DNA from: Ophiura sarsii
Taxonomy: Eukaryota > Echinodermata > Ophiuroidea > Amphilepidida > Ophiuridae
Direction: 5' to 3'
DNA: 64,000 bases
NCBI GenBank assembly: GCA_035610835.1
Contig: CM069456.1
Location: 28,996,788 to 29,060,787 of the forward strand
Made by a program: the position numbers and the translations under genes. Below, in pieces: positions 35,045 to 46,180 of this stretch (position 1 is the first letter of the stretch; each line of letters opens with the position of its first letter). The notes under the pieces are model-generated. The model saw only the letters and a list, made by a program, of their open reading frames with translations. It searched no databases and had not been told where the DNA came from.

Positions 35045-35623
35045 TATCAAGGAAGTTACAGTACCAAAAGTAAGATAAAGTACGGTTTCAATTTTCGCAT
35101 TTTGCAAAATCTTAATTAGATTAGGAAAGTTGTAACTTGATACCAAACATGATACAAAGTGAGTTAAAATATTCAGGTCCCGTTTCAGCAAATCAATTCA
35201 ATTTTGATGAATATTGTCAATTATTAAATTAAATATGTGCCAACCCCGTTTTATACTTGGTGAAATGTCCATGCAAATGACCACGAAATAAATTAAAATA
35301 TCATATTTGGTCTCAAGGATTAGTATTTTATTTGGTCTCAAGGATTGGTATTTGATTTGGTCTCAAAGATCAGTATTTTGATAAAGATTTCCAAAATAGT
35401 TACATCACAATTAACATGGGTGTCCGTTCATACGGCTGAGATTTGGAATACCTACCAACCTTATTCCTTACTGTTGGAGACAAGAAGTCGTAGGGTATTT
35501 TAGATTAACTTGGACAACCTGTATTATGATCATCTACAAGTCTATTGAAGCTCTGTGTTGATAATAATCGGTTGTATCAGAAATCTACATAAATCGGCAA
35601 GGAGAGGAAAGTCTTAAGATAAT
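35045..35623. repeat. Short tandem repeat in an otherwise empty stretch
   Basis: At about 35304-35380 three ~25-bp units (atttggtctcaaggattagt and variants) stand in tandem. Otherwise nothing is recognised. Confidence 0.6.
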
Positions 35624-36495
35624 ATAGTCCAGAGGCTAACTCTCATACGAGGCCTAGTTAAGGCGAGTCGTTCAACCGGTGTACCTTCTCAAATCTGATC
35701 ACATAGGTAGTTAGTATAGACCCTCCAGATAAGTGCCAGGTAGTGAGTCAATCCAAATTGTGGTGTCACATTTTTTTACGGGCCTTTTTAAAGAATGTAT
35801 CATTTGATAGTAAAATTGCACGAGTTCAGGGTAGGGGAAACATAAATCATCATATCTATGCTTAATTTTAACCGAATTGCGTCATTCTTGCATCAAAATA
35901 TGCCAATTGATTACCGCTCTCACATTAAAATTTCACTGAAGCTGTGTATCACACAAATAATACGAAATACTAATATAACATATCCATTTGACAAAATGTT
36001 ACAATTTTTTTTGCATACTATTTTCAACATTCAGCAAAGTTGATTTAGAAATAATTCTAATAAGTTATTTATCATTAAATGTTGTTGTATTGGCAGTCAA
36101 ACATGTTGGTGTCGTATTGGAAATAAATCGGACAGATAATAACTTCACATGTTTACATGCTGTTTTTTCAAAGTGTCCCATAGAACAGTGGAATTTGATA
36201 GTTTTAGGCGAGAGGGAATATAATTGTCACATCATTGCGTTTAATCAACGAAAATATGTTATATCTTGGTAGGCATGGATATGGTATGAACCTCTCTCCT
36301 CTTGGTCCGAAATAGTTTTCCTCGAATAGCTTCGATTATGGTCTTTCCAGACCAATGACATGACAAGAAAGCATTTCATTTTTGATATACTATTATACAG
36401 CTTAACCCATATTTGTGAAGTATGTCTTAAAAGTCACCTCGTAGGTGACTTGTATTTATTTTAATTGAAAGCATTTTAGGATTTTAGGTGCTTGC

Positions 36496-36641
36496 TTAAA
36501 GGCAAAGGTCCACTCTGACTAGTTCACCCAGAGTGAACTGGCTTGCACCTGTTCATTTGGTGACAGATGAAATAGAGTTAAGAAATCTCAACCTTGAGAT
36601 ATTCCCAAAGGATATGGCTGGTAAGAGTGGACCTAAGGGTT
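36496..36641. mobile_element. Small TTAA-type inverted-repeat element
   Basis: Starts ttaaaggcaaaggtccactc; its end agagtggacctaagggttta is the imperfect complement. Confidence 0.55.
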
Positions 36642-37350
36642 TAACTCGGTGGTGTCCCCGAATTACGATGGCTCTCTACACTTTTGCATTACATTCCAGT
36701 TGCCTGTAATGTTTGAGCCCAAGTTTGACAAGTTGAACTGGCCATCACGCTAGTATTAGTAAGTTCCACCCCAGAAATACATCCATCCAACACCATTGAC
36801 CGCATGCTGGGGGGGGGGGGGGGGGGGGGGGACCTTGAGTGAGGCAGCGGTGAAACTGGTAGCAAGCCCGTATGCGCTGCAGTCTTGCCACATGACTTAG
36901 CACACGTGGTGACTTTCAGCCAGATTTGGGCTAGTTTTAAACCTAATATCTGCATCTGCTCTTCGGATAATATAATGTGATTTTTTTTCGAAATTTGAAC
37001 TTTTGTTTTTCCAAAATATGATATAGCACTAGTTTTCTATGACAAATTGAAGTTAAAAGTTGGAATTTCTGAACACAACAACATTTTTCAAAAGTAACAT
37101 AGGGCTTCTATGGTTACACCCAGACTAAAGAGCCTTGAGCCATGCTTAGGACAGCGGTGGAAATGGTAGCAAGCACGCTGGCAAGACACAGGTGGTGTGA
37201 AATAAATCAGATAAATGGTGTAGGAGGGGATGAAGTTATTACCCTGGATAAAGCATCAAAGCCGTGGTCAAGAAATTTGGATAACATACAGGGAACGGAA
37301 ACGTCGGTCATTTATTGCAGTCTTTATGTTACTTGTCTCCAATCCAGTTT
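36642..37350. other. Repeat-derived stretch with 23-base G run
   Basis: Two similar segments (around 36835-36880 and 37135-37180, sharing ggtagcaagc) and a G run at 36809-36831. The origin is unknown. The open frames are low-complexity or short. Confidence 0.45.
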
Positions 37351-38600
37351 CCTGCTTGAATAAATAAATAAATGTCAGAGCAGGTCTTCCCGGTTTTCTT
37401 TTGCCATGCTTGGTGCACCAGTTTGGATACTGGCTCCTCACTTCTAAAACAGTGGCCAGCCAACCTTGTTCGTCTCTTCTGAATCTTCTGGCTTAATTTT
37501 GGGATGTCACCATACACTTGGGTATTTGGTATGTTGTTTCCAGTTGACATTGAGTACTGCTCTCAATTATGGTGTAGCAGCCATCAAGCTCTTTCTGTAA
37601 CTGGGAGTAATGATCCAAGCTTCGCATCCATATAACAGAACTGACTCTACCGTTGAGGCAAACAGTTTGAATTTCCGAGAAAGAGTAGACTTCCATATGT
37701 TGGTCATTTTGCTACATGGTCTCCATGCTGCTCCTTTGCGTTGCTATGCCATTTGCTGTACTCTCCATCCAGGCACCAAGATATTTTAAATCTTGACCTC
37801 CTCCAACTTTATACCATCAATTGTCTGTATGGATGGATCCCTTCTGACTCAGGTATAACATTTTTTTCTCCAGCATTTTTTTTTCAGACCGACCTTTGCT
37901 ACTCAACTCTTTGTAGCAGATTTTGAGAATTTTCAGCATGTTGCTACGGTTGATTAATGATAGTGTCAAATGCCTTTCTAAAATCAATGTAGTGATTACT
38001 GATGTTAGGTTGTTGGCCCTAACTCCTTCTATAAGCCTCCACAGTGCCAGTATGTGGCCGACTGTCGTCCTTCCGACCCTGAAGACGTTTTGATTGGTTC
38101 TCAAGTTCTGATCCAGCTCTGGTCTGATTCTGTCCAGGATCATTCTGTTGTACGTTTTGGCAACAATATAACTTAGGCTGTTACCTCGGTAATTGCCTCC
38201 TAGGCTATTCAGGATTGCCTGATTTTGTTGAGCACAGACCACTGGCTCGTTTCCCCCAGTCAGTAATGCTTCATTGCAGAAGTTCAACACAATGTCATCA
38301 AGGTCGCATATTTACGGAACTTCAGGTGGGATGTTGTCTTCACCGTTGCTTTTTCCTTCTACCAATGACTTTTTAGGTTGTCATATTCCTCTTGGTCGGA
38401 AGGAACTGTTCTAGTTTCCAGATCTTTTAAGAATTAATGTGATTTCCTTCTCCTCCCTCGAACCTTTGGTGGATGCTTTCCCACCAGTGATTTCATTGAT
38501 CAGTCTCCAGCTTAGAGCATGCTTGGAATTGAAATGGGCCGCTTCTACTTCCTTGATCTTGCTAATCTTCTTATATAATATATGACTAGACTAGATTGTA
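37351..38600 (-). pseudogene. Decayed non-LTR LINE ORF2 fragment
   Basis: Read on the minus strand: AAHFNSKHALSWRLINEITG (near 38540), then after a shift AKTYNRMILDRIRPELDQNL and GRTTVGHILALWRLIEGVRA (38290-37990), then an internal deletion that removes the YxDD catalytic region, then IDGIKLEE, the NKMTNIWKS-like stretch and SRKFKLFA/GCEAW-like segments (37820-37600), and finally KLSQKIQKRRTRLAGHCFRS (37480-37420). Several frameshifts and stops are present. The family resembles the animal non-LTR elements with GRP...TGAS...DR..WR ends, as in the fragment at 32905-33054. It lies between the arms of the large inverted-repeat element. Confidence 0.85.
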
Positions 38601-39110
38601 GGCTTCATCAGTTCTCTATGGGGTTCTGGGCCATCATGACATATAATGGTTACACACTAGTTAGATAAAATTCATGTGTAATACAAAATATTGAAAAATG
38701 TTATATTGAAAGTAAACAATATTCGTCATGCTAAAATCATTTAGTTGGAAAGACTGAGTAAATCATTACACATTACAGTCGTCAGACAAATCAGTTATGG
38801 TAGCCCAGAAACCCTAAAATGATTTCAAATAAAATAAATACAAGCTACATATTATTATATTTTATGAACTGACTGCTAAAAAATACTTCACAAATATTGA
38901 TTAAGCTCTATAATACTAATAGTATTACGAAATGCTTTATTGCCATGTCATTGGCTGGAAAGACCATAATCGAAGCTAGTCGAGGAGAACTATTTCAGAC
39001 CGAGAGGAGAGAGATTCATACCGTATCCATGGGTACCAAGATAACCTATTTTCGTTGATTACTCGCAATGATGTGACAATTAATATTTCCTCTCACCTAA
39101 ACAATAAAAT

Positions 39111-40154
39111 GTAATAAATATAAGAGGACCTGACGTTTCGATTCTAACAGAATCTTTATCGAAGGTAAAATGACAGAATACAACATTACACAACATATAT
39201 ATAGACAGAGGAACAATAGGCAGGAAGTCAAAGTGACAGATGAATGAATAGGGGAAGATATCATGCTAGACAGCTGATTGATGAAGTGGATAAAATAACA
39301 AAGGGATGACATAGACAAAGGGGAGATTAAAAAGTAAAAGGCAAATGGGATATAAAAATAATGGGTGAGTGAAATCAATAATGGTGATTGATGACTACAA
39401 ATAGATAATAAAATGGATGGAAATGTAAAAGGACTGAGAGAATGCATGAGAAAACAAGAAAAAACAAAGTGGGACTAGGCCTATGGTAACAAATAATGGA
39501 AATGCACTAGAACAAGTAATGAAAATTACTGTGCATAGGAGACAATGTAGAAAATGAAAACAAAGTATCACATATATCAAGAAGTAAAAAATGAAAAATG
39601 GAGTGAAGAAAAAGTGGAGAAAAACAAATGGGTAAAAAATACAAATGATAGGTTTAACAGATACAAATGGAGGAGGTGGGGGGTGGGGGCGGGGGGTTGA
39701 GTCTAATCATTCCCTTCCTGGATGTTTAGGCCATGGGGCTGAATAGTGAGAAGACGCTTCATCCATAACTTCTCTCTACTGAGACGTACCACTTCTGAAC
39801 GGCTACCTAAAGATTCAATGCCCTGTAAGATCATATCAGACATAGTGTGGTTGGGAAGGTTGAAGTGGTGTCCGACAGGTGGCTTGTCTATGTCATCCCT
39901 TTGTTATTTTATCCACTTCATCAATCAGCTGTCTAGCATGATATCTTCCCCTATTCATTCATCTGTCACTTTGACTTCCTGCCTATTGTTCCTCTGTCTA
40001 TATATATGTTGTGTAATGTTGTATTCTGTCATTTTACCTTCGATAAAGATTCTGTTAGAATCGAAACGTCAGGTCCTCTTATATTTATTACATTTACTTA
40101 CACAGGCTATTTTTGTGGATAAGCAGTTTGCATTCAGCTTTTACATTATATTAC
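39111..40154 (-). mobile_element. Penelope-like element fragment
   Basis: A 1044-bp insertion bounded by a 13-bp direct repeat taaacaataaaat (39098-39110 and 40155-40167), taken as the target duplication. It has ~210-bp inverted terminal copies (39107-39316 and 39886-40095) with the sequence gacgtttcgattctaacaga characteristic of Penelope pLTRs. Between them on the minus strand lies the tail of the GIY-YIG-containing ORF. Inverted pLTRs are usual for this class. Confidence 0.75.
39695..39890 (-). pseudogene. Penelope-like RT/GIY-YIG C-terminal remnant
   Basis: The minus-strand frame reads PVGHHFNLPNHTMSDM, then REKLWMKRLLTIQPHGLN. This is the conserved end of Penelope-like proteins (the GHHFN region, then W...L.T..P.GLN). 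Only the last ~60 residues remain; RT and most of the endonuclease are missing. Confidence 0.75.
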
Positions 40155-40794
40155 TAAACAATAAAATTCAAATGTTTATAGGACACTTTGTAAAGACAGC
40201 ATGCAAACATGTGAAGTTATTATCTGTCCATTACATTTCCAATATGACAACAACATGTTTGCCTGCCAATACGACAACATTTGATGATAAATAACTTATT
40301 ATAATTAATTCTAAATAAACTTTGCTGAATGTTGAAAATAGAATGCAATAAACATGTTAATATTTTGTCAAATGATTTATATTTAGTATTTCGAATGTAT
40401 TTGTGTGATACACAGCTTCATGGAAATATTAACGTGAGAGAGGTAGCCATTTGGCATATTTTAATGCAAAAATGACGCAATTCGGTTTAAAATAAATATA
40501 TATATGATGATTTATGTTTCCCCTACCCTGAAATCGTGCTATTTTGATATCGAATGAGACACCTTTTAAAAAAGGCCTGTAAAAAAATGTGACACCACAA
40601 TTTGGATTGACTCACTACCTGGCACTTATCTAGAGGGTCTATACTAACTACCTATGTGATCAGATTTGAGAAGGTACACCGGTTGAACGATCACTTTTTT
40701 AGGGGTCCCAGCCTCTGGACTAATACGGGTCAAGGTATAAATCGGTAATTATTTTTCATTTGTTTTTTAACTTCAGTAAAATAAAGCGTTTATA

Positions 40795-41899
40795 CAGGGT
40801 GTCCCAAAAGTCTATGCACGACTTTGAAGCTTTGTATTTCACAAAATATAAGTCGTATTGAAAATATGAATACATATTTAGAAAGAGGAGATGTGGGAAA
40901 TAATTTTGATACCAAACATTGGAGTATCATCTGTTTATAATGCCACCCTAGAAGTAAAATATGTATTACTGCAAAAATGTAATTTTATACTTCGGAGGAA
41001 TAAATTTCATAAATCCATACCTATTGAGATTAACAATGACGGGTAGAGTTGGTTACACTGAAAGTGATCCGTCAATTGTAATATTTAAAATTTTACATTA
41101 CAGTGATCCCATCATAATATCAGACATAGTTTTCGTTTCTATAGTGAAATCTAGTTTAAATGTTTTCCATTTATACAGAGACGTGTGCTAATGCATAAAC
41201 ACAGACCTAAACAATTGAATAACGTAACAGAAAAGTGAACACACACATCACACAGCGAATAGATCTTTTTGGACTTTTTGCTACTGCATGTCTAATGCCA
41301 TCAATGTGACTTGTTGATCTACCAGTCTTTTTCCCACCACATCGAGACAAATCATGCACAGTTCCTGTGTTCAAAAATGTATCCACCAACTTACGAAGGG
41401 ATATTCTTCCTGGTGCGCGTTTCACTTTAAAATGTTTTCTGAACTTTTTTTGAGTAAGTTGAACTGAATTTGTTTCAGCGTAGAACCATACAATTTGTAT
41501 TCGCTTATCGATGCTGTAAACCATCTTGAATGAAGAATTGTGCTGTGCAATGTTTTCTACTACGCCTATTTATGTTGTGAGTGACCGAGTTTGGTAATAA
41601 CATTAATGTTGCAAGGTAAGCAGTGAACTGTGACTAATGCGCAACGTTGCTTTCATACCGTTAATTTATGCGCACCTGTTTTAGCAACAATGTGTGGTTC
41701 TTGGTATGGGTGGGTCTCACACGGCCAAAAACTTTCAACCAGTTTTATAATGTTGTGGGTTCACCAATAGGGTTGTGTTTGGTATCAAAATAATTTCCCA
41801 AATCTCGTCTATCAAAACACGGTTAAATTAATACCATATGATTTATATTTTATGAGATATGACTCTTCAAAAACGTGCATAGACTTTTGGGACACCCTG
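40795..41899. mobile_element. Mariner/Tc1-like element, internally deleted
   Basis: Perfect ~27-bp inverted ends (cagggtgtcccaaaagtcta, mirrored at 41873-41899) are flanked by TA on both sides (40793-40794, 41900-41901). It encodes only an N-terminal DNA-binding fragment, so it is non-autonomous. Confidence 0.9.
41207..41524 (-). CDS. Transposase N-terminal helix-turn-helix fragment
   Basis: A 105-residue frame starting ATG at 41524. Residues 5-90 (DKRIQIVWFYAETNS, then QKKFRKHFKVKRAPGR, then VDTFLNTGTVHD) fit the DUF4817/HTH domain at the start of many IS630-Tc1-mariner-type transposases. After about residue 92 the similarity stops, and the DDE domain is absent. It is a relic, or at most a DNA-binding fragment that could compete with full transposase. 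Confidence 0.7.
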   Translation of the reverse strand: MVYSIDKRIQIVWFYAETNSVQLTQKKFRKHFKVKRAPGRISLRKLVDTFLNTGTVHDLSRCGGKKTGRSTSHIDGIRHAVAKSPKRSIRCVMCVFTFLLRYSIV

Positions 41900-41901
41900 T
41901 A

Positions 41902-43917
41902 TATTGCTTAATGAAACTAAATCTTAGCATGTGTAGTAACATTTGTTTCATGATAAAACCTCAACCATTGGTGTTCGGGGCTTGAAACTGCAAGCTTTAT
42001 ATGTGCAATGGGAAGGTATTTCAGCCCTAGACTTACTCATATTAATAACTCAATTTTGACAAAACAGTTTGTTATGCCGTTTTTCATTGGACGGCCGTTT
42101 TGCAAAAGTCTATGAAATTGCCACTAAACGGAAGTGGAAAACTAGCAACACAACTAAATTGATCAACGTTTATTCCAGACTGGCTGATATGATTGCCTGG
42201 CTTATTCTGAGGATTTGGATATATCCTGAAGTGAATTCATCAAATTGTATCGTGAATTTGGTTACCATGCATGGTTTGGGTGCTATTTGTATGCACTTCT
42301 CAAACAAATAAAACATGAATTGTGATAAATTAGTATCACTTAGTCATGTAAACAAATGTCATCCATTGGTACTCAAAATAAAATCTAAGTTCGAAATCTT
42401 CTTCAGTTAACGGCACTTACAGCTTAAAATGAAACCATTACTTGTTGAGTATAAACATTGTATATTGTACTTTCGGGGGGAAAATCAGGCTTGTTTCAGA
42501 AGAAATTACGAATCTGTACCATTTTCATATTTATTTTGCATCTAACTATTTTATTTGTAGCAGTGATAATATGCATTTTTATGATAGCAATCTATGATAT
42601 TTTTCGTTTCATAATATTAACAGTGTCAAATATGTGTAACAATATAATACTGGGAAAAGAAGTGGGTCATTGGTTGTCCCTAATAACACTGCCAGGACAT
42701 TACAATAGTATGTTCGTTACATAATTGGTGTCATTGTAATGAACACAATATTTTACAGGTTTTATTTTGATTTATCATCTAATACAGGATGTAAAATGGA
42801 AACAAACAGTTTAAACTATAAATTAACAATATGCCCACCTAATATGAATTTGTATAGGGACTCTATACTACTTTGTCAATCAGAATGACACAAAGGAGCA
42901 CAAACTTTTTAACATGCTTATCCAAATCGTATGGTGATTATGTGAGCTGAAATCACGTTGTGCTACAGCACAATTGGCACCTTGACATTTTTTTCGAATA
43001 TGACACCAACTTGTTTATGAATTTAGTAATTCTCGTAAGATTCTAAATGTTGCTCATGTATTTTGATGTATAGGAAATATATTGAGACAGATTGTGAAGT
43101 GAAAATAACAATATAAAAAACCCACCAATAAACCATTTTGAAGTCTGCTACGTATGATGATGACACCAAATGTAACTTACGTATTATCTTTTTTGAATCA
43201 ATCTTTTCCAATGGTGAAGGGATTTTTGTTCATGCATATAATCATATAAATTCACACAATGAAGAACATATAATTTTTCTTTTGTCACCATTATCTATGC
43301 ACATTTGGACCATTTGTCTGAAAAACATCTATACAGAATTTAAATTTTGAGTATTACCAGTTTGGGGGTTAAAGTTATCTCTCTGTATAATATATATCAT
43401 GTGTAACAAAAGATGATATAAATTGTGCATATTTTGTTATTAATACAGAAAACAAATAATCATACCAACTGTTTCCCAGTAACATATTGTTACACATTAT
43501 ATCGTTTTATTTTATTTTTCTACGATACAACAAGGGTTCATAATTCACACCGCTAAACAATATTGCTCTAAACCATTAAAGGTAGAGGTTCTGATTGCTG
43601 GCCCGATTTTCATCTTGATGTTTTCTATTTTACATGAAAGGTCATCCTTATAATTGTCACATTCCAAAGTTTGAGTTGCATAACACCATTGTTTCCAATT
43701 TTAGAAGCACAAGGTCACAATAATTTTGCTCATTGAGAAACTATGTTTAGGTTACTATGAATGCCTCCTGAATTCATTGTAGCGCAAAATCGAGCCGATC
43801 AGCAACATCTAGAGTTTTTATTTAATATATAGCATTTCTTAGGATATAAACGATTGGAAGGTACTTAGATATTTTGAATCTCTAAAAAGAAAGTGTTTTA
43901 AAATAATTGGTTGCATA
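41902..43917. other. 2-kb AT-rich stretch, no gene seen
   Basis: Several short frames exist on both strands (42069-42311, 42458-42724, 43023-43211) but none shows a recognisable domain or codon signal. No repeat is identified. Confidence 0.5.
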
Positions 43918-43919
43918 TA

Positions 43920-44872
43920 CAGGGTGTCCCTTAAATAAAGGATGCACGTGTTCTACGTCATTGCCCTCATTGATAACTCGGTATTTGGATGTAATCGTTC
44001 TATAATCTACAATCTATTTAATTGGATTGATTCGATTGTGTTTACTTTTCTCAATCTGCAGATCTGTTTGATCAACAACGGGCACAACAAATCTGGTGTG
44101 TGCCACTTTGAGGACAAATGGGTATTTTTGTGGAATGTGTCATTTCCATCAATAAACATTTGGATTAAATGTCTGTACGAGCTTCAGATACCTAAATATT
44201 AACCTGTTTGTTTTGTCGAATTTGATTAAGTCTATTCAAAGGTATGCGTGTTTGACCACGACAAAACAAGATCAAAGTTGTGTTTTTGAAAAAGTGCTGT
44301 TATGTTTAACGCTTTGATACATTACGTCATAAAAATAACACAAATATTACATTGTTAGTCAACATTAATCAAGCATATTTTTGATAGGAAAAAAAACTGA
44401 GACCAAACAAACGGCATTTAAAAGTAACTCAGTCATATTGAAGCTCATATCAACATCAAATAGTAAATACTCATTATTAAATGAGCAAAATGGCTCTTTC
44501 CATGAGATCATTTTACCTAAAACGTGGTACAATCCGTTTTAGTACCCGTGGTTGATTATGAAGCCTATCGTTTGATTTGGAAGAGCAATCACAACCAAAT
44601 ATGTGACAAACATACCTAAATGTATATTATGTAAATGTGTACAATACATTATATATTATCACGGCATTTTCCACTTTTGACTTCATTTATTTAATATTAT
44701 TTAATGCCAACGCAGCTTCTTTAATAAATGTATATTAGGTTTATTAGTCCCAGATCAAACCAATGGCATTTGAAAGCCAACTTAATTATCCACTAGCTTA
44801 TATAAACAATAATACCAAATACTGAATATTTCACGCTTGAACACGTGCACCATTTTGTTATGGGACACCCTG
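43920..44872. mobile_element. Mariner-type non-autonomous element
   Basis: Ends cagggtgtccc and gggacaccctg, with subterminal gatgcacgtgttc mirrored as gaacacgtgcacc, flanked by TA (43918-43919, 44873-44874). The terminal heptamer is the same as in 40795-41899, but the interior is unrelated. The 43942-44202 frame is unrecognised. Confidence 0.85.
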
Positions 44873-44874
44873 TA

Positions 44875-46041
44875 AACGAATACGAGATTGAATTAGAGGT
44901 GATCACCCAAAATATATATTTATATAGATGTTAATATTAACGTAATATAATGATAACCCTTGGTGAATACTGATTCTAAGTTAAGTAATAAACTCTCGTC
45001 TAGTTGTGCGATTAAATATATGTTATCAATTTTTGTATTAGAATATTTGTAATCAATAGAGCTGTAATGCGTACTATTGGTGCCCGGAGACAACGGTATC
45101 CACTGATGTCACGTCATGCACCTGGAGATCTGATAACATAAACATAAAGAAATCTCAATAAGCCTTTTTGAATATGGTGGGCACAACCGGAGAGGGCGTG
45201 TTTCAATACAAATTGTATCGGATACAAGATTGCCCACATGTGAACACAACAGTGCCCGACATTATTTCAAAGGTTTTCAAAAAAAAGTGTTACAACATAA
45301 ATTGCTTCATACATTTATGTTGTTATGATCACCCGATTTCATAGAAAACCAGATAAATCGAAACAAGTCAAAATCTACAAAGTAAAATCGCATAGACATT
45401 TGCCTCATTCAAATTCATGAGCTCATTACCGCTTTTATTGCGCTATGGGAAAATTCTCTCTCACCTACACCTTCTCTAAAAAAAACATTTTTTTAAAAGA
45501 ATTAATTGTTATGTTCACAAATGCAATATCCTGTAGGATGCGCAGATCTTATAAATGCCTAAAACATGGAAAATGTTGAGGAGGTAATCTAAATTTTCAA
45601 GAAAATCTGACATTTAAAAGACAATTTAGATATTTTGCTTTATAAATAATTGTTAAAATCCACAACAGAGAACCACGCAGATTGTCTGTATTTTACACGA
45701 GGCAGCACAAAGCCCTAGCAGGTTTTAAAATGACTGCGACAATGATTTGCATTCCTGCAGGCCAGTCACTGTAATACAGTTAACATGGTACATTTTTGCG
45801 TAGGTCAGTCGATAGATTTTCTAAAAATATGTAACGAATAATAATACAAATCATATAAAACTACAATATCAAATGAACTTACTGATACTTGAAGTTGTAA
45901 ATCTTGTTTGTATTGATGATATTGCAAAAGAATTGCGATTGTTCGTCGGCAATATATCATGACTAGCTTGTCAACAAAATAGTCGGTTGAATTGTGCACT
46001 ATGCTTGTGATTTAATTGCTTTATTTTTAATTGCAACTTAC
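44875..46041. other. 3' flank of the lectin/HYR/discoidin gene
   Basis: This should hold the last exon(s) of the minus-strand gene. Two short phase-1 candidates after an AG exist (starting at 45129, stop at 45074; and near 45768), but neither has independent support. The stretch 45830-46030 repeats at 49920-50180 and, in part, at 46780-46870. Confidence 0.4.
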
Positions 46042-46180
46042 CATCACACCCAAGAAGTTCAAATCTCAAGCTGATGTGACCGTGCCATTCAGTCGGGCGT
46101 ATTCTTATGTAAGATGCACTAATTGCAGAGACAAATATATTTGTAACGTGCCCATTTCTGTCCGAGTTTCCATTGAAGAC
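46042..46180 (-). CDS. F5/8C (discoidin) domain exon 2
   Basis: A 139-bp exon after an AG at 46181-46182 and before GTAAGT. It reads VFNGNSDRNGHV, then the discoidin core AISASYIRIRPTEWHGHISL, then RFELLGC. The final Cys closes the domain with the Cys of the preceding exon. It ends in phase 1, so another exon must follow. Confidence 0.85.

Larger units (their letters stand above)
35624..40722. mobile_element. ~5.1-kb element with ~800-bp inverted arms
   Basis: The left arm (about 35624-36427) and right arm (about 38878-40722) are inverted copies, starting tagtccagaggct and ending agcctctggacta. The right arm is longer because a ~1-kb Penelope-like element sits in it (39111-40154). The interior carries a LINE fragment and other repeats. 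No transposase is recognised. It could be a large foldback transposon or a host inverted duplication with captured material. Arm divergence is moderate, so it is not very recent. Confidence 0.7.

Noticed and set aside
36689..36955. Proline-rich 88-aa minus-strand frame
   Set aside because: The prolines come from a G homopolymer and the rest resembles no protein; it is repeat-derived.
39746..40294. 182-aa plus-strand frame and its twin at 39097-39447 on the minus strand
   Set aside because: Both read the inverted terminal copies of the Penelope-like element. The real coding remnant is the minus-strand GIY-YIG tail.
45074..45129. Short terminal exon of the HYR gene
   Set aside because: An AG and a phase-1 frame to a stop are present, but at least one other equally good candidate exists near 45768, so neither was called.
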